64,000 bases of DNA from Crossaster papposus (taxonomy: Eukaryota; Echinodermata; Asteroidea; Velatida; Solasteridae), in contig JBAIAA010000603.1 in assembly GCA_037893245.1 (NCBI GenBank), positions 124,001-188,000 on the forward strand. Reading direction: 5' to 3'. Every line of letters starts with the position of its first letter. The stretch's first letter is position 1. The position numbers and the translations under genes were made by a program. A model generated the notes under the pieces. That model worked only from the letters and a program-made list of their open reading frames with translations. It was not told where the DNA came from and did not search any database. This document shows positions 1-11,335 of the stretch, piece by piece.

Positions 1-835
1 GAGAGGAGTTTGGTGCACCTTGCATATGGGTATGGACAACTATATATATACTCAAAAAAAAGGAGGAAGGAGGAATTGCCGGGGGGGTTGGGGTATTTTT
101 TTATTAGAGGTCAAAGGTTATTGACCCCTGCCTAAATCACTAAAAATTATATTTCAGCAACAAAATATGGTATATAGATGATCTTGGTGTCAAAATGCAC
201 AGAATTACAAAAGAAGATGACATAAAATAATTATTGACTCTTGGGACCAAATCCTGACCTCCGAAAATGAGGTCAAAGGTCAAACAACTTTTTTTTTTAC
301 TAAAATGTCATTATTATCACCGGTAATAATCAATCAGTGAGTGAACTAAAAACAAAAAGACCACTGTTGCAAGACACAAACCAGTCATCGCGTCGCCAAA
401 ACCAGAAAATGTCTAACCCAATTGGCCTGCAGACGTTTGATGTATTTGCCTGTCCACGAACTCCAACCACTGACTGTCATCTAGCAGATATAATGTGAAT
501 AGAACTGACCCCCCAGATGCGTGTCTTACACAAAAAGGGAGAAAAAGAGTTAAGAATTACGCTCTGGAGAGGCCAGTCAAACAACTACTCTCTGGCATAC
601 CCACTAGATAACGTACAATTACAGATTTATCTCTGCAGACCAGTCACAAAAACACCCCCCTCTTATCCCTAGACTTTATAGGCACTCAACACTATTGTAA
701 CCTACCCCCCCCCCCCCCCCCCCCCTTGAAAACTAAAAGGAATTCCTGAGATTCCGGGAACACAATGGTCAACACAAAAGAGGGGGTGGGGGGTTTCTCT
801 GCTTCATATGTTCATTCTAGATTGTTTGAAATAGT
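1..835. other. non-coding stretch, poly-C tract
   Basis: No reading frame or family match is visible. A run of about 20 C lies at 706-725, and short AGGTCAAAGGTYA-type motifs occur at 110-120 and 270-280. The right edge runs into a degenerate LINE. Confidence 0.5.
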
Positions 836-973
836 TTGGGTAGTTTTATTGACATGAGATGACCACCATGCTTGTAGATTTATGCTGGAATGCTGTCTGC
901 TCCAGGAGCTTTACCAAAAGATTTATGGCTTTGTTCACCTCGTGCAGCGATGGCAGTTTACCAAGTACTTGTA

Positions 974-1374
974 CAATAAGCCATTTGCGCGTGACCTCGA
1001 GTTAAATTTAAATAATATCTGGTACACTGACTTGTTCACACAGCTTGGCACAGTTTAACTTTAAATTCTCCAGACCAAAGACAATGTTGCTATATCACGT
1101 GATTCGGGGCAAGCTTTTGCATAGTTACGTAAGAGACGCTCAGCACCAATACATTGTTTACAATGGGTGAGAATGACAAAAAGACTAGACCATTCCAGAG
1201 CTGGGGGTTGCTAGCGTATGACGCGTAAGGCTTGCCGGCCCCGAATCACGTGATATAGCAAAAGCGTCTTTGGTCTGGAGACTTTAAAGTTAAACTGTGC
1301 CAAGCTGTGTGAGCAAGTCAGTGTACCAGATGTTATTCAAATTTAACTCGGGGTCACGCGCAAATGGCTTATTG
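974..1374. mobile_element. foldback (long inverted repeat) element nested in the LINE
   Basis: The arms 974-1118 and about 1230-1374 are inverted copies, from CAATAAGCCATTTGCGCG on the left to its reverse complement on the right, including the shared block CGAATCACGTGATATAGC. The loop of ~110 bp codes for nothing. It sits between linker and reverse-transcriptase parts of the surrounding LINE, so it inserted later. No clear target duplication was found. Confidence 0.85.
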
Positions 1375-1979
1375 GGCGCTGTTTGGTGGAATTGATTGCA
1401 TCGTTGTACATAGAGGATTCCAGGTTTAAAAGAGAATTGAAATGCTCAGCCAAGCGGTCTACTATTTATTTTTATGTCAGTGCACAGTTTACAGTTTATT
1501 ATCGTCGACTGCATGCAGACTGCTGGTGTAGACCCACCTGACCAAAGGACCATAAACAGCATTCAAACCCTCAAAGAAACGCTTTTGTCATGCCTGTCGA
1601 CTGCTTCCTGTTACTCCTTGGCTTTATCTTCCTACCATTTGCCCAAGCTTGGTTGGCACTGTACGCTTTGTCTCCAGGTACCTTTCTTAACACCTAACGT
1701 ATTTTCACAAATGAAAACAGAGTGGGCAGTGTGTATACTGTCAAGAAGTTCGCCTATGTCCTCGTCATTTGCATCAAAGCAGTACTGGTGTTTCCTCTTT
1801 ACAAAACCCAGAATTTCTGGGGCTGTATTATGTCATATACCGTAAGTATTTCAAAGATTCCTCTGCGTTACTAGAATCTGAATCATCATGACCAGCATCA
1901 GCTGTAAATGCCTCTGCAGTTTTCTGCTGCAGTTTGTCTCTTGTTTTTGTGTATTTAAAACCTGCAACACTCAGCTTTT

Positions 1980-2433
1980 TCAGTTGGTTCCTTCAAGTTG
2001 GGTGGGATGTTGAGGGAGTGACTTGATGAGGTAAGAGGATTGCAGAAAGGGTGGAGTGCTTGGTAATGGGATTGTGGGACAGTATCCCTTGTTTAATGTC
2101 TTTTTTTTTAATTGCTCCGTAATATTATTTCTGTTAATATGAATATGTAAATATAAGTATTTTTTCACTGTTTAGCTAAATTCATCATAGTTATTTATAC
2201 ATTTATTGTTAAATACATTTAATGTTATTCTGTGTGTCACAGTTTTCAAGTTAGGATCGGTAGGCTTTCAAGTGAAAGTGTTTTATTATACTTTTGTCGG
2301 TCCTGGCCAACTTGGATAAGGTTGTTTTTGTTTTGTTTTAATGTTAGTGTAATTTGGAATTGTATGTTGTTCATTTATGTTTGTACCTCTTGTTGAAGGC
2401 CGAATAAATAATAATAATAATAATAAAGATTTG
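1980..2433 (+). mobile_element. truncated retroposon 3' end with (AAT)n tail
   Basis: This block interrupts the minus-strand LINE between its endonuclease end and its linker, and itself ends on the plus strand with GGCCGAATAAATAATAATAA and further AAT units, the usual look of a 5'-truncated retroposon tail. It has no coding match. Confidence 0.55.
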
Positions 2434-3429
2434 TGTTTAAGCTGTAACGACACCTGGCTTCTCACGAGTCTATAGTCTGACAAGCAGTATGCACCTCATT
2501 GATCGTGTGTTAATGACATCTTTACAATATGCTTGTCGGGCAATAACATAGTCAATTATAGATGTCACAGTTTTGAGCGAGGGTGCATTCAAGTACAAGA
2601 ACGAGGGTTTTATACTTGTTGGTCTGTTGGAAGACTGTATTGGTGATGACAAGCTGATGTTCTGCACACTTTGAAAGAAGCAGAAGCTTATTTGAGATAC
2701 ATTTCATAAATACCTATTATTGTATTCCATGTACCACTGTCACATCCCACTTTCGTATCGAAGTCGCCTAGTAGAATGAGCTTGTCACTATGTGGAACTG
2801 CATGGAGGACGTACCGTACCGAGTTATTCATAGAATGCTTGTTTTACGTCATCTGTCTGGGACATTGTTGGGGCATAAGCACTGATGATTGTTGCAAAGC
2901 TATCATTTTAAGTTCTAACGCGCATGTGTCATGTGTCTGTCATGCCTCTTGGTAAAGTATTCAGGTTGCGAGCAATTCAGTAAAATGTGTAACCAGTTCA
3001 TATTTCTTTCAGGTGTGACTCCGATAATCTGGTTTTGCTGAGGACAGCAATGTCATTGTCGTAGCGCTTGAGAGTTTGGGCAATTAGAGCAGTCCACGAT
3101 AGTGTCCTGACATTCCATGCACCAATATTTAGAGTGTATATCTCTTCTTATTTCGACCGCTGATTAGTGGATGTCTAACCAGGTGCGGCTACCCGGCCAA
3201 AACTAGTATTTTTCTAACCTCTTCCTCTTATTGAAAGAGCAGCGCTACTCCTAAATAGGTCTTTTCTGTCATCCTGAGAACACGAAGGCGACATCTGCCC
3301 AACTTGTCGATCGTTGTGGCTAAAACATTTCAGCAGCATCCTCTGCCTGTTCCCGTTACCATTTCCTCATCGATACTTGGCTTCCACACACAAAACTCAG
3401 AAATTAAGTAACTCATCATTGATAAATAA

Positions 3430-3640
3430 CTTTAATACACAAATGAAAGGATTTTGATGGAAACGTTGTGCGTATAGTCTCTTCCCACTGTCTGCATCGT
3501 GCAGGCGAATGTGCGCCACACTGGTGCAGACACTGCCACAAGTGTGGCACCCTGCACGATCCCAGGTTGGATTTTGGAGTGTTTTTCACTTAGATGGAAG
3601 GGTAATACATGACTAAGGAATTTCATCTATTCTAGAAGCA
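3430..3640 (-). mobile_element. possible 3' end fragment of another LINE
   Basis: On the minus strand, 3570-3480 reads CHTCGSVCTSVAHIRLH, a CxxC...H zinc-knuckle pattern like the one at the C-terminus of many non-LTR retrotransposon ORF2 proteins. Only this short block supports the call. Confidence 0.4.
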
Positions 3641-3762
3641 CATTGACAGTTGGGGCAGATATGCCCTCATACGTCCTAAAGGCATTATGCTTAGTTCATA
3701 CTATTTAACCCATAGCTGGGTCAAGGTTGTTACGCGCTGGAGAGTATAGACTGCTATTTTTG

Positions 3763-3940
3763 GCTAACGAGTTTTACGTACCCGGGTTTGTGATCAGAGT
3801 TGTCCTTCTCTTAGTCATATTGAGGACTTTGATCACAAACTCGGTTAGAGCTCGTTAGCCTGAGTTGTCCTCCTAGGCATATTACCGACCTATGCTAACG
3901 AGCTCCACCTACCCGGGTTTGTGATCAGAGTTGTCCTTCT
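3763..3940. repeat. direct and inverted repeat cluster
   Basis: The block GCTAACGAG...TACCCGGGTTTGTGATCAGAGTTGTCCTTCT occurs at 3763-3809 and 3894-3940. An inverted partial copy lies between them (3826-3860, TTTGATCACAAACTCGG...GCTCGTTAGCC), so the first copy can fold into a hairpin. Function unknown. Confidence 0.7.
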
Positions 3941-4623
3941 AGATGGAATGGCAACCAACCTTACGAGTTCACCTATATACCCGAAGCAGCCTGGATATAG
4001 CGCAGGAACTTGCTGACACCCTCTGCTATTCAGTAGAAACAGGACTGGCACGAGAAGCCAGACACGAGGATTTAGCCAGGAGAGGCTAATGGTGAGACGC
4101 AGAATGAAATGGGATACTTCAGTGGGGATGGAGCGGCTCAGTTCTACATTGCAGCACATATTGTTAACTGCATGCGTGCGGATTGTCTCGGGCTCTTAAT
4201 TATCTAAATTGGAAGGTCAGTTTAAAACAAGGCTTGTAGGGCCAACAAGTTGGTAATAACTTTAAAGAAGACATGCAGTCGAACATCTTCATTACGCAAT
4301 TTTTTGTTTTAAATTAATAGATTTATGTGTATTAAATGTGAATAAGAAGCAAAGCTAGTTCTAGTGTACGTTTAGTGTGGTAATTTGCCGCCCAAAAAAT
4401 GAGCCCTCCCCCCCCCCCTTTTTTTTTTTTTTTTAAAGTTTCGCGGCCACTTAAAATGAGTGACGTAAACCGAAGCAGAACCCAGACAAATTTGCGATAG
4501 TCGGTACCCCACGTCTAGGTACGAGACGGGTTTGCGTGGATATGATTCGCGTACGCTTTGTGCACACACACGTAGATACACACAGTCGGCACACGCACGC
4601 TGTACAACGTAATCGAATTTAAC
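3941..4623. other. non-coding stretch
   Basis: No recognisable gene. It contains a C-then-T homopolymer run at 4409-4434. An 89-codon minus-strand frame covers 3890-4159 but has no family signature. Confidence 0.45.
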
Positions 4624-4766
4624 ATGGACGATAGTGAAAGTTCTTCCTCGGTTATTTTAGTGAATCCGACGAAAATAGTACTGATTCGTCTGATTCGAAT
4701 CACAGTATTTCTTATTCAGACACTGAAGACACTAAGCGCTCTAGGTCGAAGCACAACCGCTCAAAA
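4624..4766 (+). pseudogene. remnant of a serine/acid-rich N-terminal coding exon
   Basis: An ATG at 4624 opens MDDSESSSS; after one frame change the text continues YFSESDENSTDSSDSN and then a basic stretch (KRSRSKHNRSK) before TGA near 4766. The dense Ser/Asp/Glu composition in one frame is unlike the surroundings and suggests former coding sequence. It resembles in style the acidic N-terminus of the P2X7-type gene at 29.0-29.3 kb, but no cysteine-rich domain follows, so the identity is open. Confidence 0.35.
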
Positions 4767-4873
4767 TGATTGCTGCAGAGGGCCGAGAATCACTATAGGC
4801 CTGCCTGGACCACTTTGCTCTGTACCCCTAGAACTCTGGGTCTCCCGACACCCGTAGGGCAGAGACCCACAGA

Positions 4874-5062
4874 TGGAGAGGGTTTTTACAGGTTAACCGC
4901 CGTTAAACAATAGAAACCGTGCACAAATTTCGGGCAATAACTCCATACTGCCGCACGGTCTACCCCAACCAAAAATGTGTAAGAGTACTTTATCAACTCG
5001 CCCAGCTGCTGCCCACCAAAAACCGGTCAAATCTCGACCAATTTCTGTAAAAAAGTGAAAAC
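4874..5062 (-). repeat. dispersed repeat, inverted partner at 22.6-22.8 kb
   Basis: The reverse complement of this stretch matches 22603-22790 closely, sharing GGTGGGCAGCAGCTGGG, GTGCGGCAGTATGGAGTTAT and TTTAACGGCGGTTAACCTGT. It has no coding content. The family is not recognised. Confidence 0.8.
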
Positions 5063-5107
5063 TTTCCAGTATTTATTGATCTTCATTTGATACACCCTCT
5101 CACAAAA

Positions 5108-5218
5108 AGGGGGGTGGGGGGGGGGGGGTGTGGAGAGGAGTGGAGGTGGGGAGTGGAGGTGGGGAGGAGTGGAGAGGTGAGGTGGAGAGGTGGAGAGGAG
5201 TGGAGAGGTGGAGAGGAG
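5108..5218. repeat. GA-rich low-complexity tract
   Basis: Poly-G followed by irregular GGTGGAGAGGAGT units. Reading frames here are composition artefacts. Confidence 0.85.
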
Positions 5219-5988
5219 TTATTCTCATTTCACCTTCAACTTCTTTACTTCCGATTCTTAATCACCCTGACCGCTAGGTTATAAAAGGGAGGGCGTTGAC
5301 ACCAGGGACGTTACGGGAGAGTGGCCGTAAATGAGCGGCGTGTATATGTCACCTTTATTCTCACTGGGCGCAACCAGAAGCGCCAAGGGTACCAGACGTA
5401 TAGGTGTTAGATCAATTATGACAAGTTCAATCTCAAAAAAGTCAAGAGAATCGGTCCTTGATTTCTGACAACAGTTGATGTCTGCCGCCTGTGTCTGGAG
5501 TCGGGTCTAAAAATGTGCATGGGATTGAAGACCCAAACGATTATGAAGGGAATACATTGCAAATGCAAGTATAGAGGTATTCCAGCGGTGGCAGCTTTTT
5601 TGATGTTATCCCTTTATACAAACCAAATGGCTGCCGAAATGGCTGCCGTACCCCGAGTCAACTCGTACTCCGAGAATATTTATACAAGAAAAGTATATAC
5701 AAAGTTATTTTGTTTGCATCAATTTTATGTAGGTCAAGCTATATCATTTTAATAAATATAATGCGTTTGTCTTATCCCACAGTTATCTTAAGAAGTACAT
5801 GTACCGCTAATTGCAATTTAAAGTAAATCAAATAATTATGAAGACAACAATCCTGTACACAAAACCATAATGGTGCATCTTTACGTGCACGAGGGTACGA
5901 GTTGACTCAAATACGACTTGACTATCAATTTTGGGGTATGAGTTAACCTGGGTACGATTTGACCCATTTCCAACAAAATCCACTTTGA
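5219..5988. repeat. non-coding stretch with GTACGAGTTGACY motif copies
   Basis: No gene is seen. Four imperfect direct copies of GTACGAGTTGACY lie at about 5895-5965, and an inverted copy (GAGTCAACTCGTAC) lies at about 5656. Another occurs at 28884. Confidence 0.5.
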
Positions 5989-8187
5989 GTTATTAGACGA
6001 AACAAGAAGATATGAGTGAATCAGAAGATGATGAAGACTTGCCACATGACCCAATTGAAAATGAGCCTGCAGATGTCATTGTGGACACTGATTCTTTGTC
6101 AACAACATTCATCTTAGGATTGAGGGGAAAGTATAAACTCAATCATGAGGCATGCAGTTATGTTGCTGAGGAAACACAGAATGTACTCCGATTAGCAAGA
6201 GAAAATTTACAGAAGAAAGCAAGAAATCTGTTGCCTGAAGTACAGGAAGCTAAACTAGATGGTATTTTTAGTTCTTCAGAATTGGAACAGTCATTCAGTT
6301 TTATCCGAAACATGGCCAATCTGAACTCCTACATTAAATAAAATTTTGATCTTGTTGAACCAGTGGAGCATGTGATGGGAAGGAAACCAAACGGCAAAGT
6401 GCAGAGCGTTCAGTATGTCAGTATTCTACAGACACTGCAGGCCCTTTTAAAGGATGATAATATTTTTGCTGAGGTAATCCAGAGACATCAAAGTGACCAA
6501 TTACATGTAGTTAGAGACCATTGTGATGGTTTGAACTACCAAAGTCACTCACTGTTTTCACTGCCAAGTCCAACTATCCAGGTTATTCTTTACAATGATG
6601 ACTTTACAGTGGCTAATCCCATAGGAAACCGAGTTAAGCAGCTTAAGTTTTCTGGTTTTTATTTTTTTGTGGGGAATATGCTGCCACAAAATCGGTCTAA
6701 GCTGTCCTCTATTCAGCTTGCTCTTTTGTGCCAGTCGGAGATAATTTCACAGTATGGAATGTCTCGCGTAATAAGTCCTCTAATTGAAGATTTGAAAACC
6801 CTTGAGACTGTTGGTGTGGATGTTGAAAAGGACGGTGTCGTGCATACTTTTAGAGGAACCCTCTCTATGTTCGTCGCAGACAACTTGGCTGCACACGGCA
6901 TTGGGGGCTTTCAGGAAAGTTTCAATACTCGACGCTTCTGTAGGTTATGCAAAGTCACAAAGACAAATGTTAAAAACTATTTTCGGGATGTTGACCTTGT
7001 TTCAAGAAGTAGAGATTCTTACAATGAACAAGTTGAAATAGTTCGGCAAATGCCAGAAGTTGCTTGCATATATGGGGTGAAAAAGGACAGTCCATTGAAT
7101 GCGTTGGATCATTATCATGTTGTAGATGAACTTCCTTCAGATGTGGCTCATGACTTGTTTGAAGGTGTAATTCCAGAAGTCATGAAAAAGGTAATTCTTC
7201 ATTGTGTCGAGGAAGAATATTTCACACTGCAGTTCTTAAACGAAGAAATCAAGAATTTTCCGTATTCGGGAACAGACAAGACAAACAAGCCTTCTAAAAT
7301 GGCAACACAGGTTGCCTCATTCAGTGTAAAGCAGAAAGCTGTACAGTCTTGGTGTTTTCTTCGTCTCTTGCCTTTGATGGTCGGAAGCAAAGTACCGGTT
7401 GGTGATGAAATGTGGGCAGTTCTTTTCTTACTTGAAGAAGTAGTGCAATTGTGTACTGCACATACAGTGGATCCAGCTCTTTGTGATTTCCTTGCTGATT
7501 GAAATGTTTCTGGAGAAATACTTCACTCTATTTCCTGAAGATTCTATGAAACCCAAGTTTCATTATATTATCCACTATCCCAAATTGATGCTAACATTTG
7601 GCCCACTTGTCCATTGTTGGACACTAAGGTTTGAAGGAAAACACTTGTATTTCAAAGAACTGTCCCACCACACCAAAAACAGACGAAATCTTTCAAAGAC
7701 ACTTGCAACCAGACATGAATACTATCAGGCATGGATGAGAGCTACTCATACAGGTTTTGTTGATGCTGTTGAGCACACTGGTGGGAATTTGTTGCTGGTA
7801 CGGCTGCTGTTACGACCAATACAGGAAACACTTCAGCCACTGCTTGGGGACAATAAATTCGTTTATGTTGCAAAGAAAGTGCAGTGTAACAACACATGGT
7901 ACAGTCAAGGTTTGGTAGTTGCTGTAGGAACGACACCAAGAGGTTTTGTTCAGTTTGGTGTGATTGAGCTTTGTTGTCTAATAGGCGGCAGCGTATATCT
8001 TGTTTGCAAGCCAGCTACAAATACTCGATTTGTATCCCACATCCATGCTTTTGAGTTGACACTTTCTGCTAATGATTTTGTAGTGAAGGTTTCAGATCTG
8101 CTTGACCACTATGCACTCGGTGTCTACAATAGTGACAACGGTAAAATAGTTGTGCCACGTCATCATATAAATATTCCTGAGTTTTGA
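5989..8187 (+). pseudogene. tnp2-like (CACTA/EnSpm-related) transposase pseudogene
   Basis: One long frame opens with an acidic N-terminus (ATG at 6012; a TTAG acceptor-like site at 5985-5988 and an upstream in-frame stop suggest an exon start). It stops at TAA 6339-6341 and carries on in the same frame at NFDLVEPVEHVMGRKPNGK to 7502. One base is then lost in ..CDFLAD/LIEMFLEKYF.., and the next frame runs to 8187. In order it shows VILYNDDFTVANPIG (likely first catalytic Asp block), the MFVADNLAAHGIGGF block, a CxxC stretch (RFCRLCK), DVAHDLFEGVIPEV, and the C-terminal RFEGKHLYFKELSHHTKNRR block. These match the tnp2-type proteins common in fish and marine invertebrate genomes. One nonsense change and one frameshift make it a recent pseudogene of about 725 codons. 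N-terminal zinc-finger exons usual in the family were not found upstream. Confidence 0.8.
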
Positions 8188-8913
8188 AGGTATGCAGGTA
8201 TCACTGTTGATTCCTGGTGGTCATAGATAGTAACCTAGCTGCGCAGTTTTATCACATATGTCTTGCAAAGCTCATTGCATGATACTAGATAGTCCAAAGT
8301 TGTTTGTGCTGCATCCAAAGCTTGAGAGTAGTCAATAAAGGACATGTAGACTGGGAAATTAATTTCTATAGATTTCTCTATTATGATTCTGATGTTTGCT
8401 ATCTGGTCTCTTGTGCCCGGCCCTTCTTTTCACAAAACCTGCCTTTTAATTCTGGAGGGCCATATCTTACGTTGCATGTAATTGCTTCATAAGCGTCCTC
8501 TCACTATAATAACATAATTATAAAAAGCTCTTGCTTGCATACGTGCTACAGGAATGTAACTCCACCTCCCTGCATTTCTTTTTAAGGAAGGACTTATTAT
8601 TGTTCTACGCTGAATTCTGGTCAGATCCTTATACTGTCTTTCTCGGATTGTACACCCCTAATTGCCTTCATCATGTTTATCTTCTGTCTTTCATCTGATA
8701 GTTCAACAACTTCAGACATGTACATTCAGACAGCAAAAAAATCCAGGTTACTGGAGAACATATTGCAAATGCATATATACTTCCAGGCATGTGATCCAAT
8801 GTGTACAACCGCAATCTGTTGACAAGAACTGATATATGTGATTACGTTACTTGGTCAAACAGTACTAAGTATAAGTCATAAAGTGAGTCTGAATCACTAT
8901 TTAATAATCTGAA
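8188..8913. other. 3' flank of the transposase pseudogene
   Basis: An AATAAA at about 8334 could be its polyadenylation signal. Nothing else is recognised. Confidence 0.4.
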
Positions 8914-9264
8914 TTATAACACCTCACTCACAGATTCTGTGTCTTGATTGGCCGAGAGTGCGGCACGTGTCACTTGCTCTTTTTACTATTTTTTACTTGT
9001 GCTATCCAAAAAGACTATACCACGCAAAAAGGACTATGCGCATAGCAACACACAAAATATGCGCATAGCAACAAAAGCGTGACTAAAACCCAGACGTGTG
9101 TTTCGGTGCATTGCGTAAACATTGCTCTAGTCACCTTCGCACCCGTTCATCAAGGCAACAAAGTACACGTATGATCGAGAGACGTATAATTAGGAGATTT
9201 TTTTGTCATTACTATACTTTCCGGAAGCTTAAATTGTGCAGAAACTGTGAGTGAGGTGTTATAA
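8914..9264. mobile_element. MITE A, copy 1
   Basis: It begins TTATAACACCTCACTCACAG and ends with the near-perfect reverse complement CTGTGAGTGAGGTGTTATAA (about 25 of 26 bases pair). It is non-coding, with ATGCGCATAGCAACA duplicated inside at about 9036-9075. A shorter copy is at 10940-11128 and one end lies at 22112. Confidence 0.85.
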
Positions 9265-9266
9265 AA

Positions 9267-9428
9267 CAAATATTGACTGCTTTATTTCGCGGTATAGTAA
9301 AACTAGCCTCCCTCGGTGATCCATGGAGCATTCTATTTTCCCTCGGCTTCGCCTCGGGAAAATAGAATGCTCCCTGGATCACCCCGGGAGGATAGTTTTA
9401 CTATACCACTCAAAGCAGTCAATATTTG
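9267..9428. repeat. 162-bp palindrome (unit B, copy 1)
   Basis: CAAATATTGACTGCTTTATT on the left pairs with AAAGCAGTCAATATTTG on the right. The arms continue inward through GGTATAGTAAAACTA, GGTGATCCATGGAGCATTCT and TTTTCCC to a centre near 9347. It directly abuts MITE A; the same A/B pairing recurs in mirror order at 10.8-11.1 kb. Confidence 0.9.
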
Positions 9429-10261
9429 TATACTGTTGACATTTTTAGATTCCTGTTTATCTACGGCAATCAACAAAAACAAGTTGACATGTCATTAGAG
9501 GATGAGGGGAGCAAGGTACATGTTGGGGACATAAAGAAGCAGGCTTGCCAGTTGTTCACCCTCCAGAAGGCCCAGGTTAAGCTATGGGATAGGACATTCG
9601 AGGACTGGGTCGATGCAGACAATGACCAGGAAGAAGTGCAAAACAATAGCAAAATACTGGTAGATGTTGCTGAACACTAAGTCACGGCCGAAGATCCAAC
9701 TCCTGATGTTCCAGCAACACTTCCACCTTCTTCATTTAGGTACGCTCGAGATTGTTCCAGACTATTAAAACAAGTATCCAAGACAGAGGTGTAACAATGT
9801 TCTAGTTTTATGTCAGGAACTACATACATTGTACAATAACTTTGATTTATTTGTATATTTTAACTTCAGAGGACATCAGGCAGAGTCATCTTCTATCAAC
9901 TGGACGGGAAGGTACAAACTACCCGATTTTCCATGCGAGGTCAGCAGTCCTGGAGGCAATCTACAGCGGTGTGAAAAAAAATACATAGTAAGCATTGTTT
10001 TAGATTTTAACACATTACATATAACAACCTTTTCTAATTTAAATATTATTATAACTTTGGATTGGATTGAATTTATGAGTACAGTACTAATAATAGTCAG
10101 CAGCTGTAGTCTGCACATTCTAAAATTACCAATAGCTAATCTGTTACTGTTTTAGTATTCAGACTATACTTTCTTTAATTTGAATTTGCTATTCACTGAC
10201 AAAATTCACATTATTAGGAAAAGGCAAACAAAACCAGAAATAAGGAAATGTTCAGGTCGGG

Positions 10262-10480
10262 TGAGTCAGATTGGCACGGTGCATGTTATAATATACTCTC
10301 CTTCGGTTTCCACTGCTGTGGCCGAGGTGCGATTCCTGCTGGACCACACGTGCATTTTAGTTTTCAGTCCTTACCTGATTCTGTGTGTTTTCCCCAGAAT
10401 ATTTTTGGGGGGTTTTCCTCCAATCTCTCAAACTGTAATTTCTTCTTATTGTCTTCTCAGTCTATAATGTTTCTTCATGC
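10262..10480 (+). mobile_element. tRNA-derived SINE, diverged copy
   Basis: A B-box-like GGTGCGATTCC lies at 10326-10336. It is followed by GGACCACACGTG and a TTTTCCTCCAATCTCTCAAAC block. The layout and words parallel the SINE at 22.2 kb (GGTTCGATTCC, GGACCATATGTG, TTTTCCTCCCTCC..AATCAAAC). It sits in an intron of the SAMD3-like pseudogene. Confidence 0.6.
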
Positions 10481-10804
10481 ATGTGAGCTATAGGGTGCCT
10501 ATTTCTAGGGCACTTTTAAAGAATCCTTGGATTTATTACCAGAAATAATTATAATCAGATTCGCTTCTGTCAATCAGATCAACTTCTTGTTGTTAAGAAA
10601 GAATATTGAAACTTTGATACAATTCTATATTTATATGTCTATACTTAGGCTATATATATACTATATTTATATGTTTTATACTGCAGCTACCCAACATCAG
10701 CTCAATACAACCACCTCATTGGTGTTCTCTTCGAACGGTTCCCCAAGTTGGCCAAGCAGCCAAATATGTCATTGGACACTGCATCGGTAAGTTTGAACTA
10801 TAAA

Positions 10805-10938
10805 CAAATATGTACCGAGTGGTGTAGTAAAACTTGCCTCCTGAGGTGATTCATGGAGCATTGTTTTCCTTAATAGGCAAAGCTATGAAGTACAGAGGGA
10901 GTTTTACTACAACACGAAATAAAGCAGTAAATATTTGT
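10805..10938. repeat. palindromic unit B, copy 2 (degraded)
   Basis: The outer arms (GTGTAGTAAAACTTGCCTCC...GGGAGTTTTACTACAACACG) and the ATAAAGCAGTAAATATTTG end match unit B at 9267-9428 in reverse order. The central stem is mostly lost. Confidence 0.75.
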
Positions 10939-10939
10939 T

Positions 10940-11128
10940 TTATAACACCTCGCCTACATATTTTGCTTGGTTTCAAAAATGTAATATACTTTAAATCTAA
11001 ATACAGTTAAAATGAACTTCTATTTCAATACAACATTTGTGAAAAATGTATTTGCTCACTAATCCCAAACCACCTTTTCCATGGATGCTATTTGGCCGTG
11101 CATATAATTTGTGGGTGAGGTGTTATAA
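10940..11128. mobile_element. MITE A, copy 2
   Basis: It starts TTATAACACCTCGCCTACA and ends TGGGTGAGGTGTTATAA. It is a shorter relative of 8914-9264 and directly abuts palindrome B on its left, the mirror of copy 1. Confidence 0.75.
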
Positions 11129-11192
11129 TGTAATCGATTTGGATAAATATAGATTACTTCTGAAATGGGTCACAACTTTTAATAGGATTCTA

Positions 11193-11335
11193 CTTTTACC
11201 TCTAACACCTCCCCCTCCCCCTCCCCCTCCTCCTCCAAAATTAAAATGACTTTCTTATGCACCCCCTCCTCCATAATTTAATTGACTTTCTTATGCACCC
11301 CCCTCCTCCAAAATTAAAATGACTTCCTTATGCAC
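11193..11335. repeat. CT-rich tract and ~46-bp tandem repeat
   Basis: CCCCCTCC runs are followed by three copies of AAATTRAAATGACTTYCTTATGCACC with CCCCCTCCTCC linkers. It lies in an intron of the SAMD3-like pseudogene. Confidence 0.8.

Larger units (their letters stand above)
836..3150 (-). mobile_element. degenerate APE-type non-LTR retrotransposon (LINE)
   Basis: Read on the minus strand, 3130 down to about 2435 gives broken pieces of an AP-endonuclease domain: an opening WNVRTL-like block, a block like LSKTRLSESHLKE, then ATIISAYAPTMSQTDDV, a degraded GDF-type block and DHRLVRS-like text at its end. From 1979 to 1380 comes the linker, with KRKHQYCFDANDEDI and AEHFNSLLN-like blocks. From 973 to 836 the start of the reverse transcriptase appears, with the GKAPGAD...IYKHGG pattern in shifted frames. 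Stops and frameshifts run throughout, so it is dead. Two other elements (974-1374 and 1980-2433) split it; the LINE text resumes on either side. The exact clade cannot be told by eye. Confidence 0.8.

Noticed and set aside
1474-1845. 123-codon plus-strand frame
   Set aside because: It is the antisense of the LINE linker region, whose protein-like text reads on the minus strand.
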